A stretch of 64,000 bases of DNA, from the NCBI GenBank assembly GCA_003226295.1, contig CP029803.1, positions 1,417,477 through 1,481,476 on the forward strand. Direction: 5' to 3'. The notes beneath the pieces are model-generated. The model did no database searches, was not told the origin of the DNA, and saw only the letters and a program-made list of their open reading frames with translations. The stretch is from Candidatus Moanabacter tarae (lineage in GTDB: Bacteria; Verrucomicrobiota; Verrucomicrobiia; Opitutales; UBA2987). Positions 45,306 to 54,725 of this stretch are shown in pieces (the stretch's first letter is position 1; every line of letters starts with the position of its first letter). A program made the translations under genes and the position numbers.

Positions 45306-46902
45306 ACTTTTTTATCTCGCCGCTGCTTTTTTATTTATCTTCGGGATAAAGGGGCTTTCCCATCCACGTACTGCAGTTAAGGGGAACCTACTGGCAGCAA
45401 TTGGCATGTTGCTGGCGATCGTTGTCACTCTGACCGATAACCGTATTGTTGACTTTAGCATAATAATTGCAGGGTTTATCGTCGGAGGCCTGATAGGCGC
45501 TACTATGGCTTACAAGGCTCCTATGACCGTTATACCACAAGTGGTAGCAGTTTTTAATGGCTTTGGTGGGGGAGCCTCAGCTCTGGCAGTTGGAGCTGCG
45601 CTTGAAGAAGCGTTACGTGGAGAATGGATTGAAGAAGTTACGATTCAATTTACATGCTCGGTTGCGGGCGCGGGACTTATAGGCGCATTATCCCTAACGG
45701 GTAGCGCTATCGCCTTCGGTAAACTGCAGGGGATTGTAAAAGAACAGCCAATTATTCTACCCGGGCGCCATGTGATTAATGTCGCTTTGCTGGCTGTTGC
45801 CATTGGACTAAGCGTCTGGCAGGTATTGGGATACCATCCGGAAGTCTTTCGTACTACTTCTTATTCTCTTGGAGACCTTGAACAATCATTCTCCTCCAAA
45901 GGATTTAAGAAGGAATTTGACCAACACGGTATTACACTCTCGAATCACGTGTCGATAAGCTTAAAGGGAGAAGAAGTTACGATAACCGACGAGGAGTATC
46001 GGGAGACCTACCTAATCCGCCAATCGAGCGAAGGACTATCAGTCCACTCTAGATCAGCCCTCCCCTTCTGGCTCATGGTAAGCGTCGCATCGCTCCTCGG
46101 GGTTATGCTTGTAATCCCAATTGGGGGGGCCGATATGCCTGTAGTCATTTCGTTGCTCAACGCCTATTCAGGCATCGCCGCTGCAGGGCACGGTTGGGTT
46201 TTGAACAATAGCGTCTTAATTATTGCAGGATCCCTGGTAGGAGCAGCTGGATTTATCCTCACCGCCCTTATGTCAAAGGCGATGAACCGATCTCTTGCCA
46301 ATGTTATGTTCTCATCTGTTGGTGTCCAGAAAGGGGCTGAACAAGAAACCGAAGACATCTACACGGGCCGGGTGAAATCTGCCTCACCCGAAGAAATAGC
46401 GATGATGCTTGATGGTGCACGTCGCGTCGTAATCGCCCCTGGATATGGAATGGCGGTGGCCCATGCCCAATATGCCGTTCGTGAGCTGGTCAATGATCTC
46501 GAAGCCAAGGATGTTGACGTTGAATTCGCCATACATCCTGTCGCAGGGCGAATGCCAGGTCACATGAATGTCCTTCTCGCAGAGGCCCATATCCCCTACG
46601 ATAAGCTCAAAGATATGGACCAAATTAACCCCACCTTCGAGGAAACAGATGTGGTTCTAGTGATAGGGGCTAATGATGTCGTTAATCCCATGGCGCGTGA
46701 TGCTGATCCTTCTATTCCTATTGCTGGTATGCCAATTCTAAACGTTGATGCTGCACGCTCCGTAGTAATCATCAAACGTAGCCTCAGTCCAGGTTTTGCT
46801 GGCATCGCTAATCCCCTTTTCGCAGCTGATAAGACCCTCATGCTCTATGGCGACGCAAAGGAAATGGCCACAGAGTTGACGGCTGCATTGAATGAGGTTT
46901 AA
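45280..46902 (+). CDS. pntB: NAD(P) transhydrogenase subunit beta with internal insertion
   Basis: The membrane domain and the NADP(H)-binding domain III: FVGGASALAVGAALEEAL-like, IGGADMPVVISLLNAYSGIAAAG, GYGMAVAHAQYAV and HPVAGRMPGHMNVLLAEA, MARDADPSIPIAGMPIL are all recognisable in parts. It has 540 residues against about 460 in E. coli; the excess is a polar insertion of about 75 residues (roughly 185-260) between two transmembrane helices (after VLGYHPEVF, before SALPFWLM). It is rich in charged and Ser residues and its role is unknown. Start ATG at 45280 overlaps pntAB. Confidence 0.94.
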   Translation: MPREEALVKLFYLAAAFLFIFGIKGLSHPRTAVKGNLLAAIGMLLAIVVTLTDNRIVDFSIIIAGFIVGGLIGATMAYKAPMTVIPQVVAVFNGFGGGASALAVGAALEEALRGEWIEEVTIQFTCSVAGAGLIGALSLTGSAIAFGKLQGIVKEQPIILPGRHVINVALLAVAIGLSVWQVLGYHPEVFRTTSYSLGDLEQSFSSKGFKKEFDQHGITLSNHVSISLKGEEVTITDEEYRETYLIRQSSEGLSVHSRSALPFWLMVSVASLLGVMLVIPIGGADMPVVISLLNAYSGIAAAGHGWVLNNSVLIIAGSLVGAAGFILTALMSKAMNRSLANVMFSSVGVQKGAEQETEDIYTGRVKSASPEEIAMMLDGARRVVIAPGYGMAVAHAQYAVRELVNDLEAKDVDVEFAIHPVAGRMPGHMNVLLAEAHIPYDKLKDMDQINPTFEETDVVLVIGANDVVNPMARDADPSIPIAGMPILNVDAARSVVIIKRSLSPGFAGIANPLFAADKTLMLYGDAKEMATELTAALNEV

Positions 46903-46935
46903 CTCAACTCCTCCCCTCCAGGCTAAAAGTCATCG

Positions 46936-46951
46936 GACTTAATATTAAGTC
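46936..46951. repeat. 16-bp palindrome GACTTAATATTAAGTC
   Basis: The sequence is exactly self-complementary, 33 bp after the pntB stop. It may be a dimeric protein site for cysD control or a terminator element; both are inferences. Confidence 0.35.
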
Positions 46952-47023
46952 GATCGAAACAGTTGACCCATACAACACCCTCCTGTTGATATTGTGTTCT
47001 CAAAACTTAATATCCGAGTGTTT

Positions 47024-47046
47024 TAATAAGGCCGAAACCCTTATTA
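47024..47046. terminator. 8-bp hairpin between pntB and cysD
   Basis: TAATAAGG and CCTTATTA pair around a 7-base loop (CCGAAAC). No T-run follows. Possible terminator of the pnt operon or leader stem of cysD. Confidence 0.3.
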
Positions 47047-47244
47047 GCCGATTACGAATTGCACCCGATGCTCCACAATACCAAATGATTCATTGTCTCA
47101 AAAAAGACTAGGCTTCGATAACGCATGGCATTTCCGATCAACCGAAAACCGGAATCCCAATGGGTTGCCATAATCAGCTCATTAACACCTTTTGTCTGAA
47201 CTAAAACACCCTGTTTATAGTCAGAGCGATACCGTCATTTAGCC

Positions 47245-48153
47245 ATGAGAAATTATACCCTATCTCACCTCCAATACCTCGAGAACGAGAGCATTCATAT
47301 ATTTCGAGAAGTGGTGGCCGAGTTTGAGAATCCTGTAATGCTCTATTCGATTGGCAAGGACTCCGGCGTCATGTTGCGGCTGGCGCAAAAGGCATTTCAT
47401 CCAGGCAAAATCCCCTTTCCTGTGCTACATATCAACACCACATTTAAATTCCAGGAAATGATCGAATTCCGTAATAAGATAGTAGCAGATCTCAATCTTA
47501 ATTTCAAAGAATGGATCAATCCCGAAGGGAAAGCAGCTGGCATCAACCCTTTTGACCACGGTACTCAGAGATATACCCACATAATGAAAACCGAAGCTCT
47601 CAGGCAAGCCTTGGACGAGGGCGATTATGATGCAGCCTTTGGCGGAGCACGCCGAGACGAAGAAAAGAGTAGAGCCAAAGAACGTGTGTATTCCTTTCGA
47701 GATCGCCATCATCAGTGGGATCCGAAGAATCAGCGTCCAGAATTGTGGAATCTGTTCAACGGCCGAGTCAAAAAAGGAGAATCTATTCGTGTCTTTCCCT
47801 TATCGAATTGGACCGAACTCGATGTTTGGATATACATTTATTTCGAACAGATACCCTTAGTCCCACTTTACTTCGCGGCTAACCGACCGGTAGTGTTACG
47901 TAACGGTTCTCTAATTATGGTGAATGACGACCGGCTACCCCTAGAATCCGGCGAAACTCCTTCCATGAAGAGAGTTCGCTTCCGCACTTTAGGATGTTAT
48001 CCTCTTACAGGTGCTATCGAATCCGAAGCTGATACTATCCCTAAAATTATCGAAGAGATGTTACGGTCTAAGGATTCGGAAAGACAGGGCCGCGTTATTG
48101 ATTACGATGAAGCCGGTTCTATGGAGGAAAAGAAAAAAGAGGGCTATTTTTGA
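47245..48153 (+). CDS. cysD: Sulfate adenylyltransferase subunit 2 (CysD)
   Basis: The ATP pyrophosphatase subunit of ATP sulfurylase, which makes adenylyl sulfate from ATP and sulfate. The 302 residues show the PP-loop [33 protein letters not shown] and [15 protein letters not shown], all typical of CysD. The stop TGA overlaps the ATG of the next gene (TGATG), so the two subunits are coupled. Located downstream of the pnt operon but 342 bp away. Confidence 0.96.
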   Translation: MRNYTLSHLQYLENESIHIFREVVAEFENPVMLYSIGKDSGVMLRLAQKAFHPGKIPFPVLHINTTFKFQEMIEFRNKIVADLNLNFKEWINPEGKAAGINPFDHGTQRYTHIMKTEALRQALDEGDYDAAFGGARRDEEKSRAKERVYSFRDRHHQWDPKNQRPELWNLFNGRVKKGESIRVFPLSNWTELDVWIYIYFEQIPLVPLYFAANRPVVLRNGSLIMVNDDRLPLESGETPSMKRVRFRTLGCYPLTGAIESEADTIPKIIEEMLRSKDSERQGRVIDYDEAGSMEEKKKEGYF

Positions 48154-50090
48154 TGTCAGTCTCGGATCAATTAGACCGTCTAGGAATCGAGGAATATTTA
48201 GCAGAATACAGAAATCAGGATCTGCTTCGCCTACTAACATGCGGTAGCGTTGACGATGGGAAGTCTACCTTAATTGGAAGGCTTTTACACGACTCAAAGA
48301 TGGTGTTTGACGACGTCTTAAACGCCGCCCGTCGCGATACCGCTAAATACGGAAGTAACGAAGGTGAGATTGATTTCGCTTTTCTAGTCGATGGTCTTCA
48401 AGCGGAGCGGGAGCAAGGGATTACGATCGATGTTGCCTACAGATACTTTGCAACGGAAAAAAGAAAATTCATTATCGCCGACACGCCTGGCCATGAACAG
48501 TACACCCGCAACATGGCAACAGGTGCATCGACATCTGATCTAGCCATTATTTTGATAGATGCTCGTAAGGGTGTCCTAGAGCAGACTTGCCGGCATTCGT
48601 TTATCGCTTCGTTACTAGGAATCCGACACCTCGTTGTAGCTGTAAATAAAATGGATCTGGTGGACTATGATGAGTCCGTCTTCGAAGAAATCAAAACTGA
48701 CTTTAATAACTTCGCAGCCAAACTTCAGACCATAGATATTCATTTCATTCCCATCTCGGCTCTTAAAGGTGATAACATCCTAAATCGCTCGGCGAAAACA
48801 GGGTGGTTTCAAGGATCCCTTCTTATGGATCACCTAGAGTCCGTACATATCGCAAGTGACAAGAATCTTATCGACTTTCGCTTTCCGGTCCAGAGCGTTT
48901 TTAGGCCGAGTCATGATGTACGTTGCTTTGCCGGTTCAGTCACATCCGGAGTTATCCGGAAAGGGGATGAAGTTGTGGCGTTACCATCCGGGAAACGAAG
49001 TCGGGTAAAGTGGATAAACACTTACGAAGGTGAACTTTCAGAGGCATTTGCCCCTATCGCTTTAACATTAGCGCTAGAGGATGAAATCGACATCAGCCGG
49101 GGCGATACCCTGACGCATGTCAATAATAGCCCAATATTGCAGAATGCAGTCGAAATGATGATTGTCTGGATGAGCGAGACTCCCCTCGAGATCGGAAAGG
49201 GTTATCTTCTAAAGCACTGCTCACTGACTACTGGAGCAGTAGTCCATTCAATTCGATACAGAATAAATATTAGCACTCTTCACCGGGAAAACGTAACAGC
49301 ACTAAACTTGAACGAAATTGGGCGGGTACGACTTGAGAGTAACCGTCCGATTGCATACGATCCTTATTCCAAAAATCGTGGTACCGGAGCCATGATTCTC
49401 ATAGATCGAATGACCAATGCAACAGTTGCGGCAGGGATGATAGTGGACCGTAACCCCGTTGATGAGGTCTTGAAACAACGGATAGATTCTGTTGATGCCC
49501 AAACTAACATCCGAACTCAGATCAGCCTTGTCACTCCTGCGGAAAGATTACAGCGCCTCGGGCAACACCCCGTAACCCTCTGGCTAACTGGTCTTCCCCG
49601 CAGTGGCAAATCATCCATTGCTAAAGCGCTCGAACGCGCACTTTTCGACATAGGTCGCCAAGTTCAGGTTTTCCATGGTGAAACATTGCGCAGCGGTCTC
49701 AACAGTGACCTTGGATTTTCTGGAGCCGATCGGTTGGAGAATCAGCGTCGTACCGCCGAGATAGCCCGATTAAGCAATGAACTAGGACTGATATCTATCG
49801 TTTCGATGGTGTCACCATTCGATTCCGACCGCGAACAAGCTAAGCACATTATAGGTGAAGAGCGTTTCCTTACAGTCTATTGTAATGCGTCACTAGCTGT
49901 TTGTGAGGACCGTGACACCACCGGACTATACGAAAGGGCACGGGCAGGAGAAATCCGAAATGTGACTGGTATCGATGCTCCTTTTGAGCCTCCAAAACAC
50001 GCTGAGATTCTCCTTGATACAGAGCAGACCACTATCTCGGATTGCGTTCATACCATTCTTCGGGAGCTCAGAGCCCGCAAAGTCATTTGA
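48153..50090 (+). CDS. cysNC: Bifunctional sulfate adenylyltransferase subunit 1 / adenylylsulfate kinase (CysNC)
   Basis: A fusion of the CysN GTPase with an APS kinase (CysC). The GTPase domain has the P-loop CGSVDDGKSTLIGRLL, DTPGHEQYTRNM and NKMD; the C-terminal kinase (about 475-645) has the P-loop LTGLPRSGKSSIAKALE (usually GLSGAGKS in CysC), NSDLGFSGADRLENQRRTAE and GLYERARAGEI. It yields PAPS directly. No reductase (cysH) or sulfotransferase is in view, so the use of PAPS is unclear. Start ATG at 48153 overlaps the cysD stop. 645 residues, standard. Confidence 0.96.
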   Translation: MSVSDQLDRLGIEEYLAEYRNQDLLRLLTCGSVDDGKSTLIGRLLHDSKMVFDDVLNAARRDTAKYGSNEGEIDFAFLVDGLQAEREQGITIDVAYRYFATEKRKFIIADTPGHEQYTRNMATGASTSDLAIILIDARKGVLEQTCRHSFIASLLGIRHLVVAVNKMDLVDYDESVFEEIKTDFNNFAAKLQTIDIHFIPISALKGDNILNRSAKTGWFQGSLLMDHLESVHIASDKNLIDFRFPVQSVFRPSHDVRCFAGSVTSGVIRKGDEVVALPSGKRSRVKWINTYEGELSEAFAPIALTLALEDEIDISRGDTLTHVNNSPILQNAVEMMIVWMSETPLEIGKGYLLKHCSLTTGAVVHSIRYRINISTLHRENVTALNLNEIGRVRLESNRPIAYDPYSKNRGTGAMILIDRMTNATVAAGMIVDRNPVDEVLKQRIDSVDAQTNIRTQISLVTPAERLQRLGQHPVTLWLTGLPRSGKSSIAKALERALFDIGRQVQVFHGETLRSGLNSDLGFSGADRLENQRRTAEIARLSNELGLISIVSMVSPFDSDREQAKHIIGEERFLTVYCNASLAVCEDRDTTGLYERARAGEIRNVTGIDAPFEPPKHAEILLDTEQTTISDCVHTILRELRARKVI

Positions 50091-50332
50091 AATCATAAAA
50101 GTAGAAGGTTTAAGACATTTCCAATCGTCCTGTCCCAAATGGATTCTATGGAAGACGATGGGAAGAACCAGTTTCGAAATTGGGTTTGCTCGTGAGTGGT
50201 GGGAAGAATCAATACCTAGGATCCGATCACACGGAGTCTAATGTAACTCGATAGCTTTATTCATCCTCAGCTTAGCAGACTAAGGCAACAACCTGATAAT
50301 TTGAATTGGGAAGAAGTTCCAATCCACCGAGA

Positions 50333-50749
50333 TCACGTTGCATCACCCCTCAGCCCGACCCAAGGTTCATCCCTGGAGACATCGATTATAGGAAGCCCAT
50401 CGAAAATCGCCGGTGATAAGATTGCCAAGAACACAAGATTTGACTCCCCTGCATTATAAGTCCCGTGAACAACGTTCAAAGGAATATGAGCAGAATCCCC
50501 GGGGATAAGAATCTGTGATTCACGATCAACCCATTGTTCAGCCTTTCCTTCCAGGATATAAATGATCTCTTCCATGGATGGATGTCGGTGGAATTTATGT
50601 CCTTTGCTCGGAGGCATTGTTACTCTTACCAGAATTATCTTCTCCGCCTCTGTAAATCCTACCCGACTTATCCATTCGTGTTCACCCCAAGGCAGTTCCT
50701 CAACATGAGTATTCTTAGGTGTTATAAATCTTAGAAAATCGTTAGACAC
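50333..50749 (-). CDS. Cupin-domain protein
   Basis: A 138-residue single-domain cupin. Metal-ligand candidates are His54, His56, Glu60/61 and His95 in HKFHRHPSMEE and NVVHGTYNAG. These make a typical cupin metal centre, so it may be a small-molecule dioxygenase or isomerase or a sensor. It is followed on the same strand by nothing recognisable within 200 bp. Specific role unknown. Confidence 0.8.
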   Translation of the reverse strand: MSNDFLRFITPKNTHVEELPWGEHEWISRVGFTEAEKIILVRVTMPPSKGHKFHRHPSMEEIIYILEGKAEQWVDRESQILIPGDSAHIPLNVVHGTYNAGESNLVFLAILSPAIFDGLPIIDVSRDEPWVGLRGDAT

Positions 50750-50882
50750 TTGATGTCTTTCATTTTCGGTAATTTGGTTCGTCAGTTGCTTTAGCTAACT
50801 TAGAGGAGAACGGGAAAATGATAATTCTTCATTTTTTGTCCACACGTCTACAACTTGGAATCAAGAGGTAGCAAAGTTGGCT

Positions 50883-51701
50883 TTAACCGAATGGCCAAAG
50901 CCTCAAAGCTGTCTTTCCGAGCACCCATTCGAGATCCTCAGATGAAAAAAAATTCATCTCATCCCGGACTACGGTTAGCGTCTGTCCATAGGTCGCTTTG
51001 TGCAGACAAACCGGCCAGTCCGTATCCCACATGATCCGCCGTGCTCCAAAAACTTCGTAGACCTGCCGAACCAAACCGTGGGTATCCCTCCAAGGATAAA
51101 CTTCTTTTGAAATGCCCCAGGTGTGGCTAATTTTAACATACACGCGAGGATAACGGGCTAGATTCAGTAACGCTTGAACCTGTTCAGGATCGTTTGGTGA
51201 ACAATCCGCCATATGGTCTATAACAACGTCAAGTTCAGCAAACTGCTCAATCAGCTGTGCAAGCCGCGGAAGCCGTTTTGGCCCAGTCAGTATTAACATC
51301 GGGACTTTGAGCGCTTCAGAACGAGCGAAAATCGGGGCCATCAGCGGACCGTCAAACCAATCGCCTGAAGGTTCGATCGAAGGACTGAGACGGACACCTC
51401 TAAAGCCGTGTTCCTCAGTCCAAAAACTGAGATGATCTGGGGCTCCTTGATGCTCAGGATTCACCCGGCAAACACCCATGAATTTGTTTGGATAGCTCTT
51501 CAGTACATGAGCGACAAAACTATTATCCCAACGGTAGTGGATGGATTGAACCAGAACAGTCTTCTCCACCCCATTAACTTCCATTAGGGCAAGCAATTCC
51601 TCCGGAAGTGCTGATCCAGAGGGAGGGTTCCCTGTCTCGGCCGGCCAGGGAAACTCGGGATCATGGGTCCAAATATGAACGTGAGGATCGATGATTTTCA
51701 T
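50883..51701 (-). CDS. Amidohydrolase-family (Amidohydro_2) hydrolase
   Basis: A TIM-barrel metal-dependent hydrolase of the 2-pyrone-4,6-dicarboxylate hydrolase/aminocarboxymuconate-semialdehyde decarboxylase-like group. The HxH motif is at His7/His9 (IDPHVHIW), further sites are VVIDHMADCSPND near 172 and the metal Asp in IMWDTDWPVC near 231. Length 272. It is 133 bp upstream of the cupin gene on the same strand and may be linked to it. Substrate unknown, probably a lactone or aromatic-ring product. Confidence 0.85.
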   Translation of the reverse strand: MKIIDPHVHIWTHDPEFPWPAETGNPPSGSALPEELLALMEVNGVEKTVLVQSIHYRWDNSFVAHVLKSYPNKFMGVCRVNPEHQGAPDHLSFWTEEHGFRGVRLSPSIEPSGDWFDGPLMAPIFARSEALKVPMLILTGPKRLPRLAQLIEQFAELDVVIDHMADCSPNDPEQVQALLNLARYPRVYVKISHTWGISKEVYPWRDTHGLVRQVYEVFGARRIMWDTDWPVCLHKATYGQTLTVVRDEMNFFSSEDLEWVLGKTALRLWPFG

Positions 51702-51909
51702 TTTCTGTCTACAACTGAGATTCTGGGAAAAACAATCTATCGGTCTAGGTTTATGACTACTGTCACCGCAAAGCTTCGAAGTCCCTTCTTCCTCTAGAGT
51801 TTTAGTTCATGTGTAAAATAACAACAGAACAGCAGGGCCAGCGCTCCTATCACAAACTGGCCAACTATCGATCCTAGAGCTCTTCTCACCCCCAATTGGA
51901 TCTCTGACC

Positions 51910-52389
51910 TCACACAACTCGCCCCACCACAATCTTCTGGTCTTCTAGGGGACGATCCGAACCATCCGTGGCAACGTTTTCAATATTTTCAACCACATCG
52001 TAACCTTCGACCACCTCACCAAAAATAGTATGCTTCATATTGAGCCACGGGGTCTTCGCTGTAGTGATAAAAAACTGACTTCCGTTAGTGTTGGGACCTG
52101 CATTGGCCATAGCTAAAAGCCCCTTTTTGCCAAAATTCACATCACGATGTAACTCATCCCCAAACTTCCCTCCCCAGCAGGACTGACCACCAGTTCCAGT
52201 ACCGGAGGGATCCCCGCCCTGAATCATAAAATCCTTGATAACACGGTGAAAAATCACCCCGTCATAGTAGCCCCTATTGATTAAAGTTATGAAGTTTTCA
52301 CAACTCTTTGGCGCAATATCCAACATCATCCGAATGGTGATATTACCCTGATTAGTCTCCAGAACAACTTGGTCGATTTGATTTGTAAT
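51910..52389 (-). CDS. ppiB: Cyclophilin-type peptidyl-prolyl isomerase with a non-canonical start
   Basis: A cyclophilin that isomerises X-Pro bonds: FHRVIKDFMIQGGDPSGTGTGG, GLLAMANAGPNTNGSQFFIT and the C-terminal FGEVVEGYDVVENI are intact. The first ATG (52329) would remove the first beta-strand; in the same frame upstream lies VVLETNQGNITIRM, which is the family's normal N-terminus. The frame is open only up to a TGA at 52398-52396 (minus orientation), and between there and 52329 there is no ATG, GTG or TTG. The ATT at 52389 (used here) is the most likely start; ATC at 52377 and CTG at 52362 are other options. Not a frameshift, because the reading frame is unbroken. Confidence 0.88.
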   Translation of the reverse strand: MTNQIDQVVLETNQGNITIRMMLDIAPKSCENFITLINRGYYDGVIFHRVIKDFMIQGGDPSGTGTGGQSCWGGKFGDELHRDVNFGKKGLLAMANAGPNTNGSQFFITTAKTPWLNMKHTIFGEVVEGYDVVENIENVATDGSDRPLEDQKIVVGRVV

Positions 52390-52715
52390 AGTAAGTCAAC
52401 GCTGGAGCTTTACCAGGAAACAGCAAACTATTTCTCAATGTAAATATCGATTAAAAATTCTATGACATCCTTTGCGGACCTAATATTCCCACTGATCTTC
52501 TCGTCTCACCTACCGGGACCTAGTAATTCCATATGGACTGTAGATTCATGATATCACTTCATCCAACGGCCTTTGGGAGGTTGGTCTAAGACATCAATCG
52601 AAGTTTATTTTAAAAAGGGTTTAAAATACCCACCCAGAAATCATATCTACGTCTTTTCTAATAAAACCAACGGATTTTGATTGTTATCTAAAAGTTTATT
52701 TGAATTTTCAATTAT
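52390..52715. other. Divergent intergenic region, cyclophilin / cupin
   Basis: A 326-bp gap that is AT-rich, especially 52590-52715. It must hold two promoters; no box pair is convincing. No hairpin or gene recognised. Confidence 0.3.
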
Positions 52716-53351
52716 GTGAATTTGAGGATCTTTGATTTCCGAAAAGAGGAAGACATACGCAACATTCTTGTCACACCTCATATTCGTTCTCGATTCTTGC
52801 GATTGAAGGCAGGCAGCGAAATGAATGATTTTCATAGCCACGATTTGGGCCACGAGATTTTTCTTATTTTACAGGGACGCTGTCGTTTTGAGATAGACGG
52901 AGAACAAGCGGTTTTGGGAACGGGACAGATGTGTATCGCTCTGGCAAACCAACCGCATAGAGTAAATGCGGTTGGCGAAGAGGATGTAATTATGTACCTA
53001 TCGGTTACTCCGCACATCGTACCGACACATACTGGCCGAACACCCGAGGGGGAACGTCAGCCTCACTCTTTTTGGCCGCCTAAACAGTACGACGCCGTAG
53101 AGGTCACTAAAGGCTCAAACGAAGAATTGACGAACCGCATGAGCGAACTTGCGAAATCCGCCTCTCATTCGCTTTTGAAATGCGCCGAAAAAACGGAAAA
53201 TCTCAAGCAGATATTAGCCACCGTAGCAAAAGGGAACGTGTGTGACACTCGAGAAAAGGTATGGAAAGATTTGATTGCTACTTTCCAGGATATTTACCTC
53301 CTCGGGGAGGTATGGAACGATCTGGCACCTAGGCTAGATGGAGAGGATTGA
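52716..53351 (+). CDS. Cupin-domain protein
   Basis: A 211-residue cupin. Putative metal ligands are His40, His42, Glu47 and His81 (FHSHDLGHE, NQPHRVN). The C-terminal 90 residues form a helical, charged segment (NRMSELAKSASHSLLKCAEK) without recognisable domain. The start is GTG (52716), in an AT-rich leader. A Gfo/Idh/MocA gene follows after 207 bp on the same strand. Function unknown. Confidence 0.75.
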   Translation: MNLRIFDFRKEEDIRNILVTPHIRSRFLRLKAGSEMNDFHSHDLGHEIFLILQGRCRFEIDGEQAVLGTGQMCIALANQPHRVNAVGEEDVIMYLSVTPHIVPTHTGRTPEGERQPHSFWPPKQYDAVEVTKGSNEELTNRMSELAKSASHSLLKCAEKTENLKQILATVAKGNVCDTREKVWKDLIATFQDIYLLGEVWNDLAPRLDGED

Positions 53352-53558
53352 TTTGGCCCACTTAATCTCTATTCAACTTGGAAATTCTGTCTGATGCAGG
53401 CAACTTAACTGAACTCTTTAAATTCTCCATCTGGTTTTGGACCCCAGAGAACAATTTCACCCATTTCACACCTCCCTATTATGAGTGTGTCTTCGAAACG
53501 TGATCAAATGTTGAAACCTTCAAATTAAAAAGAAGGTTTGCTGTAAAAAAGTTAAAAA

Positions 53559-54626
53559 ATGCCACGAATACGCATCGGAGTCATCGGCTGCGGATCAGTC
53601 GCCCAAATTCAGCACCTACCCAATCTAAAATCCTTACCTGAAGAATTCGAGATCGCTGGCGTCTGTGATATCTCGCCCACTCTTGCTCGCACCATAGCTG
53701 AGAACTTCGATGTGCCCTTCTACACAGACGACTATACTAAGCTTTTGAAATCCAATCTTGATGCCGTTCTCCTCTGCCACTCCGACCCCAAGACTCAAGT
53801 AGCCGTCGATGCCTTCAAAGCCGGCCTGCACGTACTCATCGAGAAACCGATGTGCTATTCCCTGCAGGAGGCGGACACCATCATCGCTGCCGCCAGAGAA
53901 ACCGACAAAGTTGGAATGGTAGCTTACATGAAAGTATACGATCCCGCCTATGAGATAGCACGGGATGAAGTAGCTAGGATGGATTCAATTCGATTCATTC
54001 AGGTAAATCACCTCCACCCTGAAAATTTACTCCATTTACGTAATTTTCGGCTCAAACAGTTTAACGACATTCCGGCGGAAAAATTAAAAAAAGAGGCTGC
54101 CACATCATCCCTCCAAAATGCTATAGGCAACGTTTCAAACGAGATTCAGAGCTCTTTCCGCACCATTTCCGGAAGCATGATTCACGATATTTACGGACTT
54201 CGTTTAATGGTGGGTCAGCCTAAAGAGGTCGTTAGTACGGAGATCTGGAACCAGGGCCGCGCCATCAACACCGTCCTTGCCTACTCTAACGGCGCACGCT
54301 GCGCCGTCTCTTGGATCGATCTGCCGGAGTTGTGGGAGTTTACCGAAACTCTTGAAGTCTACGGAGACAAATCTCGGACTCTACTCAGCTATCCAAATGG
54401 CTTTGCCAAGGGTGTTCTTGCCAAAGTAGTTCTCCACGGTATTGATTGCGAGGGACGGAGTTTTCGGCACGAACCCACCGTGGAATGGGAAATAGCATTT
54501 GTTCGTGAACTTCGCCATTTTCATGCCTGTATCACAGAACATATCCCCTGCCGTACACCGGTTGAAGAAGCACGGGCAGATATCAAATTAGTAATTGACA
54601 TTGTAAAATCCTACTTGACCAAATGA
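53559..54626 (+). CDS. Gfo/Idh/MocA family NAD(P)-dependent oxidoreductase
   Basis: The 355-residue protein shows the Rossmann strand IGVIGCGSVAQIQHL (6-20), IEKPMCY (EKP at 95-97) and the C-terminal domain with ISGSMIHDIYGLRLMVG, which has the substrate-binding His-Asp pair. Length is standard. It converges with the transaldolase-like gene and could act on a similar sugar, but no more is visible. Third of three classical members in the window. Confidence 0.83.
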   Translation: MPRIRIGVIGCGSVAQIQHLPNLKSLPEEFEIAGVCDISPTLARTIAENFDVPFYTDDYTKLLKSNLDAVLLCHSDPKTQVAVDAFKAGLHVLIEKPMCYSLQEADTIIAAARETDKVGMVAYMKVYDPAYEIARDEVARMDSIRFIQVNHLHPENLLHLRNFRLKQFNDIPAEKLKKEAATSSLQNAIGNVSNEIQSSFRTISGSMIHDIYGLRLMVGQPKEVVSTEIWNQGRAINTVLAYSNGARCAVSWIDLPELWEFTETLEVYGDKSRTLLSYPNGFAKGVLAKVVLHGIDCEGRSFRHEPTVEWEIAFVRELRHFHACITEHIPCRTPVEEARADIKLVIDIVKSYLTK

Positions 54627-54725
54627 TTAATTTGAAGATCCCAAGTATTTGTACAAGGTTGGATTCGACAAGGTCTCGGAAACTGAACTTCTTGTGATCG
54701 AAATCCAGCTTCTAATGGATTCTTT

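Larger units (their letters stand above)
46903..47244. other. Intergenic region between pntB and cysD
   Basis: This 342-bp region contains a 16-bp palindrome (46936-46951) and a hairpin (47024-47046). No gene. The rest is unremarkable; the cysD promoter should be here. Confidence 0.4.
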
